NCBI GenBank assembly: GCA_035388225.1
Contig: DAOOPM010000019.1
Span: forward strand, 12,655 to 76,654
Length of the DNA stretch: 64,000 bases
Source of the DNA: SB25 sp029560875
Lineage (GTDB): Bacteria; Bacteroidota; Bacteroidia; Bacteroidales; Tenuifilaceae
Direction of reading: 5' to 3'
Made by a program: the position numbers and the translations under genes. The notes under the pieces were generated by a model. That model saw only the letters and a program-made list of their open reading frames with translations. It did not search any database and was not told the DNA's origin. This document shows positions 19,037 through 26,711 of this stretch, piece after piece; position 1 is the stretch's first letter, and each line of letters starts with the position of its first letter.

Positions 19037-19849
19037 TTACTGCAATCTAAACACATAGGTTATTGTTCCAATCTGGTCAGACTGAGAATTTTTCTTAACA
19101 TTAAATTTTGTTTTAATTGCGGCAGTTTCCGCAGCTTTAAGTAGTTCGCTATCAAGTGTAGTTGAACCCTTAACCCCAGGGATTGCTTTAGTTACATTTC
19201 CTTGGCTATCAACAGTAACTTCAACTACAACTGTTCCTCTTTTTTGGTTGGGATAGGCAGGAGATATAAGTTTTTCTGCAGTTCTTCCGCTCAAATTAGT
19301 TATAATGCCTCTCTCTGCATCTCCACCGCCACCGGTAGAGCCAATTCTATTCTGGGAATCCACTGAGCCCTCTTCGCTTCCTTGGTTGCCAGCCTTTCCT
19401 GTTTCTCCCTCGCCAGTTGTGCCTCCGTCGGTCTTTTGGCCGGGGAATAATGCCTTTTTGTTGGCTTCGCGGGGCTTTTCAGTTTGGGTTTCGCTGGTAT
19501 TTTTATTGGTGGTTGTTTCGGTTTGCTTTGTTGTGGTCTTTTTTGTGGACTCCACTTTTTTTGTTTCGTCCTTCTTCTTTACTTGTAATGAGGGTGCTTC
19601 CTCTGTGTCCTGTGTTAGTGGCGATTCCTCCTGTGGTTTTGAAGCGATAGATGATTGAGGAGTAGATACTTCTTGCTCTAATTTTGGTTCCATTGCTCCC
19701 ATACCGTCATCGGAATTCCCAAAATTAATTAGAATTCCTTGTTCTGCCGGAAGTGGGAGAGGTGTGGTAAAACCAAAAACCATAAGCAGTAGAACTGCAA
19801 GGAGATGCACTAGAACTGTACTTAATATGCCTTTGCCTCTACTGCTCAT
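19037..19849 (-). CDS. TonB family energy transducer
   Basis: 270 residues: one N-terminal inner-membrane helix (about 9-28), a long low-complexity periplasmic linker rich in Glu, Lys and Thr with few prolines (about 50-180), and a C-terminal TonB domain (GTVVVEVTVDSQGNVTKA near residue 205, ending ITYVFRLQ). It carries proton-motive energy from ExbB/ExbD to outer-membrane receptors. It is third in the exbB-exbD-tonB operon, 7 bases after exbD. The linker is Thr/Lys/Glu rather than the classic Pro-Lys type. A TolA-like role cannot be excluded. Confidence 0.88.
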   Translation of the reverse strand: MSSRGKGILSTVLVHLLAVLLLMVFGFTTPLPLPAEQGILINFGNSDDGMGAMEPKLEQEVSTPQSSIASKPQEESPLTQDTEEAPSLQVKKKDETKKVESTKKTTTKQTETTTNKNTSETQTEKPREANKKALFPGQKTDGGTTGEGETGKAGNQGSEEGSVDSQNRIGSTGGGGDAERGIITNLSGRTAEKLISPAYPNQKRGTVVVEVTVDSQGNVTKAIPGVKGSTTLDSELLKAAETAAIKTKFNVKKNSQSDQIGTITYVFRLQ

Positions 19850-19856
19850 AATATAA

Positions 19857-20258
19857 CTAATTACTCTTTAAGGGTTGAGTAGCAAGAATTAGTTTGTATT
19901 TATTATCCTTAGCAATATTCATTACTTTAACAACTTCCTCCATAGGAACACTTCTGTCAACGTGAAGTGCAATTGTAGGGTCTTCTTCTCCCTTCATTTT
20001 TTGCTGTAAAAGATACTCCAGTTGATTCAGTGTTACAGGAACAGTTTCAAGGTAGAATGTTCTTTCTGCAGTAATCGATACCGATGTTATTGGCTTTGCC
20101 GATGTTTGGCTGTTACTTTGCGGTAAAAGAAGTTTCAAGGCGTTTGGGTGAACCAGTGTTGATGATATCATAAAGAATATCAACAGTAGGAATACAAGGT
20201 CACTCATTGATGCCATACTGAAACTTGAATCTACCTTTGCTCTTCGTTTTAGTGCCAT
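19857..20258 (-). CDS. exbD: ExbD/TolR family biopolymer transporter
   Basis: 133 residues with a single N-terminal membrane helix (SMSDLVFLLLIFFMISS) carrying the conserved proton-channel aspartate (the D of MSDLVF), then a periplasmic ExbD/TolR domain (TIALHVDRSVPMEEVVKVM). It works with ExbB as the proton channel powering the TonB-type protein encoded next. Its start lies 11 bases after the exbB stop. Assignment to ExbD rather than TolR follows the TonB-like third gene. Confidence 0.92.
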   Translation of the reverse strand: MALKRRAKVDSSFSMASMSDLVFLLLIFFMISSTLVHPNALKLLLPQSNSQTSAKPITSVSITAERTFYLETVPVTLNQLEYLLQQKMKGEEDPTIALHVDRSVPMEEVVKVMNIAKDNKYKLILATQPLKSN

Positions 20259-20269
20259 AGCGGTAATGT

Positions 20270-20959
20270 TTAAGCAACAGGTTCGTTGAGTAAGTCCATG
20301 AACTCAGATGTTTTTGCCTCTAGGTCATAAACAACCTTTTCTACGCGCGCAACTAAAAAGTTATATCCAAAGTATGCAAAAATACCCACAATTAAACCGG
20401 CAACAGTGGTTACCATGGCGGTATAAATACCGTTTGATAGTAAACTTACATCAATGTTATTACCTGCCATTGACATATCATAAAATGCTTGAATCATACC
20501 TATAACAGTACCAAGGAAGCCGATCATAGGAGCACCCCCTGAAATAGTGGCAAGGAATGGAAGACTTGCTTCGAGTTTAGATATTTCCAAGTTTCCAACA
20601 TTCTCAATAGCAGTATTAACATCGGAAAGCGGACGGCCAATTCTTTGTACTCCCTTCTCAATCATCCTTGCAACAGGTGTGCTTTTGGATTGGCAGAGAG
20701 CCAGAGCGGAGTCAATTTTATCCTCGTGAATGTATTCCCTTATGCGATTCATGAAATTTGCATCGGTATCGGAAGCTTTTCTAATTGCAAAGTATCGCTC
20801 TGCGAAAATATATATTGCTACGATGGAAAGGAGGAAAAGAGGAATCATTATCCAGCCACCTTTAATGGCTAAATCAATAAAACTTAACGAAACCTCGGTG
20901 GCTTTTTCATTTCCTGCTTGAGCTGCCAAAAGAATAGTTGAAAGTATGTTCATATGCAT
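20270..20959 (-). CDS. exbB: ExbB/TolQ/MotA family proton channel protein
   Basis: About 230 residues with three membrane helices (around 33-52, 130-150 and 180-205) and the family core FLATISGGAPMIGFLGTVIG...MIQAF and VTTVAGLIVGI. It forms the pentameric proton channel around ExbD. First gene of the exbB-exbD-tonB operon. The start is ambiguous: TTG at 20962, ATG at 20959 and ATG at 20953 are consecutive in frame. I used the first ATG. No clear ribosome binding site decides it. Confidence 0.92.
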   Translation of the reverse strand: MHMNILSTILLAAQAGNEKATEVSLSFIDLAIKGGWIMIPLFLLSIVAIYIFAERYFAIRKASDTDANFMNRIREYIHEDKIDSALALCQSKSTPVARMIEKGVQRIGRPLSDVNTAIENVGNLEISKLEASLPFLATISGGAPMIGFLGTVIGMIQAFYDMSMAGNNIDVSLLSNGIYTAMVTTVAGLIVGIFAYFGYNFLVARVEKVVYDLEAKTSEFMDLLNEPVA

Positions 20960-21017
20960 CAAATTTTTGCGAAAATTACTAAAAAAACGTTTTAATTCTA
21001 AATACTATTGTTCTTTA

Positions 21018-24000
21018 CTACTTTATTTGGATGAAATTGTCCGTTTTATTTGTGCTATCTTGCTGTAATGTGGAATCTTTTTTCTCAGTATTAATTCCAT
21101 TATCAATTATAATCATAGGAACGTTAACTTCTTCGGGCTTAAATGTGTTTTTAATTCTGGTCCATAAATCACTGAGATTATTGAATTCTTCGCGGTAAAG
21201 AATTCCCGCTCCTGTGGTGTAGTTGTTTTCCTGATTGGTTAGTAGTATTTCATCATTTGACCTAGCAAAAGCTTTAAATCTCAATTTTCCTGATTTATTT
21301 AACTTAACATCAAGGTTGAAGTCACCAGCTATGGGGTTGTTGGTGTTTTTTGCGCCCAAATCTACATTCCCGTTAATGGATACTCTGTCGTCTAGTATTT
21401 GTGTTGATAGTGCAAGTTCCCATTGGTCGGATGTCATTTGATCCTCCATTCCTGGTCTGTAATTAAAACCAAAGTCGAAATTATTACTCCATTGCGAAAC
21501 CCAGTTGCTTAGTTGGTTCGAGGCGAGTTCGCTAACTGTATTCCAACCTGCAGTCGATAAATTTGAATTACCTCTTTCTGTATCCTGTTCGGAGTCCATA
21601 ATAAAACTTCCAATTCCAATAAGTCCAATAAACTGTCGGTTAATTTTCTCCTCGGTATTAAGAATACTTCCAACAAGGCCCTTTGTTTCGTTATCGGCAT
21701 TGGGTACATCAATGTTGAACTTAATGTTCGGAGTCATTAGTTTTTGTGTTAAAAAAATTTGGCAATCAACAGGCACTCTCGATGTATTATTGTTTCGAAG
21801 TAGAGGTTCTAGCGAAGTTCTAACCCTATAAACTGCCTCAATATCAACTATTGCATCCAAAGGATCGCCATTCCAAGTAATATTGCTACCTTCTTCAATT
21901 CTAAATTTTTTATTAATAACTCCTTGTAATGTGAAAAGGTAATCTCCCTTTTCGATGATATAGTTACCGAACATTTTGAATATTTCACGCGATGGATTTA
22001 TCTCCAATTTCAGATTTCCTCGGCCATTTGCCTTAATTATATCGCCTAGCTTCTTGTCGATAATTATTTGCGCTTCAGCCTCTGGTGTAACTTGTAATTC
22101 AAGCACTAGATTTAGGTTTGCATTGCTCTTTTCTTCCTCAACAACGGTTTCTTCAATTGGAATGAAGTTGGGGTCGTTATTGATAAATGTTATAAAGTTG
22201 TTTTGGTCTACGGTACTTCCGCTGGAGAGGGGAAGGAAGATGGCTGTTTTATTCTCTGTTTTAAGTTTGATGTTTAAGTTTAGGTCGTCAGGCTTTCCAT
22301 TTACGAGGACTATCCCTGAACCATAAACTGTTCCATAAAACGAACTGTTGTCGTGCTCCGTTGTGTTCATACACTGAAAGCCTTCTGTAGAAAGGCTAAG
22401 GTTAAGGTTGAAGTCTTTAAAGTAATTTGTTCTAATTGCCCCATTAACTAGTGCCGTTTTTCTGTTGCGGTCGTTAATTTTAAAACCTTTTAGGAAGATG
22501 TCACTATTTTCAACCGATATGTTGTCGTTTATGGTATACTGTGTCTTAAGAAAATCAACAGTTAAACTTGAATTATCTAAAACAATATTGCCGTTAATAA
22601 TTGGCTTCTTGGTTGTGCCTGTTATTTTTAGGTTACCTTTAATAATTCCCGATAGGTTTGAGATGTTTCCTTCTAGTAATGGCGATAGATGGTCTAGTTT
22701 TATTTTGTTTATATCAATGTCAAAATTTAAGTTGCTATTTTCAATGTAATAGTTTCCTTTCGCAGAGAAAGTAATGGAGTCGTTTTGCTTGTTGGACAAA
22801 TTAATAGCCATTCTCTGCTCGGAGTTATGCCATACACTGGTAAAATTTATATCTCCAACAGGTTTTGCGTTTGCAGATAATTTATTTATCGAGATATCGG
22901 CGTAGAGAGTAGGGTTTGAGTAAATTGCATTTAGCCTTGCAAAGCCATTTATTTTGCCCTGTAAGGAGTATCCTAAGTTTTGTAAGTAAAGGTTAAGGTA
23001 CGATATGTTTAAATTTTTTATGTTGATGGAAAGAGTGTCTTGTTCCTTTGTCGAGATGTTACCCTTAACAGTAAGTTCTTGATTTAAACTACTTACCGAA
23101 AAATTATCAATAAAAATACTCGATGTGTCAACAGCGATAGTGGAAGCGGATAATTGCCATGTGGAATCGCTTAAAACAAAAGTTGATGGTTTAAAATGAA
23201 ATTGTGCAATATGGCCATTCTTGCCCGATTCGTTAAAATCTGCAATTGCTTCAATTAATCCGTAGGTGGCTGGTTTTTCCTGATTTTGCCAGCCGAGAGA
23301 AAAATCCAGAATGTTATTCTTAACCTGTGTGTTGATTTTAAAGTTTTTTACCTGTGTTTCTCCAAATTTAATAACCGGAGTAATAATGCTTGCAACGAGA
23401 GTGCTATCCTTGGTTTGTCCATCAACGCTTAACTCTTTTACCGATGTTGATCCAATTTGGATTTCAGGTATTTTGATTTTGAAAGTTAAACTTTGTAAAT
23501 CGGGATTGAGAATTCCAAATATTGTTGAGTTTTCGGCAATTTTTATTTCTGGCGATATAACCGTGGTTATTTTCTGAGTTTTCTTTAGCCTGAATTTTAT
23601 TAGGTAATCGTTGTATTCTGGTTTTTCTACACCGGTGGTTGGAAGGGGTTTGATATCTCCTTTTTTGTTAAAGGCCGGTGCGTATTTAAAGAAAAGATCC
23701 GATAGATACGCAAAAACTTTTGAGTAGTTGTACTTGCTCCGTATTTCGCCTTCTGCAAATTCCGATTTTAAACTAATCATCTTGCTGTCAACTGAGTTGT
23801 CAGCAGATATAACTATGTCGGATAACTTAAATTCACCCCGTTGATTTTTGTAGTAGGAGTTCAGAACTTTTATTTCTCCCTTACTGTTGTCGAGGTTGCT
23901 ACCCGTAAATTTTGTGGTTAGGAGGAACGATGCTTGTGATATTGAGTCGGTTGTGTTAAGGTTAAGCTTAACCAAGTCTACTTTTGGAACAAATGCCGAG

Positions 24001-25463
24001 AAATCGAACTCTGGAATTGAGTCCGAGAAGTCAATCTTCCCAAGGAAGTTTAGTTTACAGTTGGGGTCATTTAGGTGAACTGACCCAATATAGGTTTTAT
24101 TGCTCAAGTTTCCAGATACCTCTATGTCGGAGTAGTTGTATTTGTTGAGAATAAACGATTTAATTGTTGCATCGGTAAATGCTTTAACATTTGCTTCCTT
24201 GTCGCTACTTCCTTTAACTTTTGCGTGGAAAGTTGTTCTGCCTATAAAATCCGATTGAGCTAACTTCCCAACGTCGAGGTTTATCGCATTTAAATTCCCT
24301 TCAAATGCAATACCTTGATTCTTGTCAGGTAGGAATGATAGGTCTATGGCTAACTTACCTATTGCGCTAGTAATTGTACCGTAAGCTACGAAGTTGTTAA
24401 TGTAACCTGTAAAGTTCCCTTTGTAAGTAGTTTTGCCAAGAACATCTACGTCGGCAGGAATATCTATGATTGATTTATTCTTTTGGTCTTTTATGGATAG
24501 TAAGTCGTTTCGGGTTGTCGATAGTTCTTTAATGTCAACAACCATAAGTGTTTGGTCTATCTTAGGGAGTCCTGTAACGTTAACGTTTGTCAGAATTTTA
24601 GTTTGGGCACCCATTGTTATTTCCAAATTTTTTCCTCTTATATCGCTAATAGGGCCTTTAATTTGTCCATTGAGTGTTGCTGATAGCTGAATGTTCCTGA
24701 AAGAGGGAATAATGTATGCTATAGTTGTTGTTTTAATGTAGGAGTTGGTTATGTCAGCATCAAGTTTTATTTTATTTACAAAGTCACTAAAGTTGCTCCA
24801 ATTTGCGAATCCCATTTTAAAATGGTTCATTTTGATTGATGAGCCGTGAGCCACAATTCGCAATTTGTCGAAATTAAGGTAATGGCTACAAAGTGTAAAG
24901 TCTGCTCTAAACTTATCGAGTTTAAACCCTGACTGGTCAACTAGGCTGAGGTCGTTGATTTTTATTGCAATAGTGTCGGCATTAATGTAGAAATCGCCTG
25001 CATCAATGTTTAGGTTATTGAAAGAAAAGTCCTCGAAATTAATGCCAAATTCTTGATGCTTTGCCTTTACATTTTTAAGGTTAAAGTGGGAGTTCGAAAT
25101 AATTACTTGATTCGACTTAAGAATAAAGTTGCTTGAATCTTGACTCTTTAAGGTGTCGCTAGAAATTTTGTTGAGTAGGGCTGTTAAATTCATCATTCCT
25201 GATGAATCCGTAACAAAATTGATGTATGCTTGGTCAATCGCAACTTTATTCAGTTTGTATTCTCCTTCGTTTAACTTAAAGGTTGATAACGAAACGCTTA
25301 TTCTTTTTGCAAATATCAGGGTGTCCTTATTTAAATCCTCAATGTAAACATTCTTGAGAAGCACTCTATTGAACGGACGAAAATCTACCGCTCCAACAGA
25401 AACGTTTATACCAGTTTTTGATTTAATTAATGTGGATACTTTATCAACAAGAATAGTTTGCAC
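21018..25463 (-). CDS. tamB: TamB/AsmA-like translocation and assembly protein
   Basis: Giant periplasm-spanning beta-helical protein: 1481 residues from the GTG at 25463. Long AsmA/TamB-type repeats (KLDADITNSYIKTTTIAY; GNISTKEQDTLSINIKNLN) lead to a C-terminal DUF490/TamB domain (from about residue 1150: GNYIIEKGDYLFTLQGVINK, GIGSFIMDSEQ). The family moves phospholipids or helps barrel assembly between the two membranes. The GTG start omits the signal anchor: the frame stays open upstream to a TGA at 25578-25580 and encodes a hydrophobic helix (ISVWLFVLLFGLPVALWLVV), so translation almost certainly begins at a non-ATG codon between 25541 and 25577. It is followed by the exbB operon. Confidence 0.92.
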   Translation of the reverse strand: MQTILVDKVSTLIKSKTGINVSVGAVDFRPFNRVLLKNVYIEDLNKDTLIFAKRISVSLSTFKLNEGEYKLNKVAIDQAYINFVTDSSGMMNLTALLNKISSDTLKSQDSSNFILKSNQVIISNSHFNLKNVKAKHQEFGINFEDFSFNNLNIDAGDFYINADTIAIKINDLSLVDQSGFKLDKFRADFTLCSHYLNFDKLRIVAHGSSIKMNHFKMGFANWSNFSDFVNKIKLDADITNSYIKTTTIAYIIPSFRNIQLSATLNGQIKGPISDIRGKNLEITMGAQTKILTNVNVTGLPKIDQTLMVVDIKELSTTRNDLLSIKDQKNKSIIDIPADVDVLGKTTYKGNFTGYINNFVAYGTITSAIGKLAIDLSFLPDKNQGIAFEGNLNAINLDVGKLAQSDFIGRTTFHAKVKGSSDKEANVKAFTDATIKSFILNKYNYSDIEVSGNLSNKTYIGSVHLNDPNCKLNFLGKIDFSDSIPEFDFSAFVPKVDLVKLNLNTTDSISQASFLLTTKFTGSNLDNSKGEIKVLNSYYKNQRGEFKLSDIVISADNSVDSKMISLKSEFAEGEIRSKYNYSKVFAYLSDLFFKYAPAFNKKGDIKPLPTTGVEKPEYNDYLIKFRLKKTQKITTVISPEIKIAENSTIFGILNPDLQSLTFKIKIPEIQIGSTSVKELSVDGQTKDSTLVASIITPVIKFGETQVKNFKINTQVKNNILDFSLGWQNQEKPATYGLIEAIADFNESGKNGHIAQFHFKPSTFVLSDSTWQLSASTIAVDTSSIFIDNFSVSSLNQELTVKGNISTKEQDTLSINIKNLNISYLNLYLQNLGYSLQGKINGFARLNAIYSNPTLYADISINKLSANAKPVGDINFTSVWHNSEQRMAINLSNKQNDSITFSAKGNYYIENSNLNFDIDINKIKLDHLSPLLEGNISNLSGIIKGNLKITGTTKKPIINGNIVLDNSSLTVDFLKTQYTINDNISVENSDIFLKGFKINDRNRKTALVNGAIRTNYFKDFNLNLSLSTEGFQCMNTTEHDNSSFYGTVYGSGIVLVNGKPDDLNLNIKLKTENKTAIFLPLSSGSTVDQNNFITFINNDPNFIPIEETVVEEEKSNANLNLVLELQVTPEAEAQIIIDKKLGDIIKANGRGNLKLEINPSREIFKMFGNYIIEKGDYLFTLQGVINKKFRIEEGSNITWNGDPLDAIVDIEAVYRVRTSLEPLLRNNNTSRVPVDCQIFLTQKLMTPNIKFNIDVPNADNETKGLVGSILNTEEKINRQFIGLIGIGSFIMDSEQDTERGNSNLSTAGWNTVSELASNQLSNWVSQWSNNFDFGFNYRPGMEDQMTSDQWELALSTQILDDRVSINGNVDLGAKNTNNPIAGDFNLDVKLNKSGKLRFKAFARSNDEILLTNQENNYTTGAGILYREEFNNLSDLWTRIKNTFKPEEVNVPMIIIDNGINTEKKDSTLQQDSTNKTDNFIQIK

Positions 25464-25682
25464 TTGGCTACTTTGTACTACCAGCCATAGTGCTACAGGT
25501 AGCCCAAAAAGTAGTACAAATAACCAGACTGATATTTTCAGTAATTTTTTGATACTTTTGTTGTTTAAATTTATAATTCAAATATCTCCAAATGGCGTAC
25601 CGAAATTAAGAAAAGACGTTGATTTTTTCTAAATTTCAAGGGGCATATTTTTAATTTTTTTGTGTTTTAATAAATTTTGACG

Positions 25683-26711
25683 ATGAGCGTTACAATTTTA
25701 GGGATTGAATCTTCGTGCGACGATACATCTGCGGCAATTATTCGCGATGGTTTTTTGCTTTCCAACTTAATTAGTAATCAGGAGGTTCATAACGAGTATG
25801 GGGGAGTTGTTCCCGAGTTGGCTTCGCGTGCTCATCAGGCTAATATAATTCCTGTTGTACAAAGTGCAATAAAAAATGCGGGTATTTCTATTAATGAGAT
25901 TGATGCTGTAGCATTTACCCGCGGACCAGGATTGTTAGGTTCGTTGTTGGTTGGAACTTCCTTTGCAAAAGGCTTGGCTCTTGCTCAGAATATTCCTTTG
26001 GTTGCGGTAAATCACTTACAGGGGCATGTACTAGCTCATTTTGTTAAGGATGACGTTAACCAAACACACCCTTCGTTTCCATTTTTATGTTTGCTAGTAT
26101 CAGGTGGACATACACAGCTTATTGTGGTACGTGATTATTTGGATATGGAAATTGTTGGTGAGACCATTGACGATGCGGCCGGCGAGGCCTTCGATAAGTG
26201 TGCTAAAGTTATGGGGTTGCCTTATCCTGGTGGACCTGTAATTGATAAGTTATCGAAATTTGGCGATGCCACCGCATTTCAGTTTGCCAAGCCAAATATT
26301 AAAGGTTTGGACTTTAGTTTTAGTGGATTAAAAACTTCATTCCTCTATACCCTTAGGGATAGGATGAATGAAAATGCTAACTTTATCGAGGAGCGTAAGT
26401 CTGATTTGTGTGCGTCACTTCAGCAAACAATCATTAGTATTCTTCTTAGCAAAGTTGAGTTGGCTGCCAAAAAATATGGAATTACCGAGATCGCTATTGC
26501 AGGTGGAGTATCTGCTAATTCAGGTTTACGTGAAGGGTTAACTATACTGGGGCTCAAAAAGGGCTGGAATGTTTACCTTCCTCAATTTAGATATACTACT
26601 GATAATGCTGCAATGATTGCCATTACTGGGTATTATCGCTTCCTTGCTGGGGATTTATCTCCACATAGTGTTACCCCTCTTGCCCGATTTCCAATCAACC
26701 ATGAACTCTAG
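25683..26711 (+). CDS. tsaD: tRNA N6-threonylcarbamoyladenosine synthase subunit TsaD
   Basis: Universal tRNA modification enzyme that transfers threonylcarbamoyl to A37 of ANN-decoding tRNAs, together with TsaB and TsaE. About 342 residues, the usual length. Signatures: N-terminal GIESSCDDTSAAI, the metal-binding HxxxH in NHLQGHVLAH, SGGHTQL, DDAAGEAFDK and PYPGGPVID, and the phosphate-binding GGVSANSGLR. The ATG at 25683 is preferred to an in-frame TTG 6 bases earlier. Its TAG stop overlaps the opposing stop of the THI5-like kinase gene within CTAG. Confidence 0.98.
   Translation: MSVTILGIESSCDDTSAAIIRDGFLLSNLISNQEVHNEYGGVVPELASRAHQANIIPVVQSAIKNAGISINEIDAVAFTRGPGLLGSLLVGTSFAKGLALAQNIPLVAVNHLQGHVLAHFVKDDVNQTHPSFPFLCLLVSGGHTQLIVVRDYLDMEIVGETIDDAAGEAFDKCAKVMGLPYPGGPVIDKLSKFGDATAFQFAKPNIKGLDFSFSGLKTSFLYTLRDRMNENANFIEERKSDLCASLQQTIISILLSKVELAAKKYGITEIAIAGGVSANSGLREGLTILGLKKGWNVYLPQFRYTTDNAAMIAITGYYRFLAGDLSPHSVTPLARFPINHEL

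Noticed and set aside
19305..19658. 117-codon plus-strand frame antisense to the TonB gene
   Set aside because: It mirrors the low-complexity Glu/Lys/Thr linker and is an artefact of biased codons.
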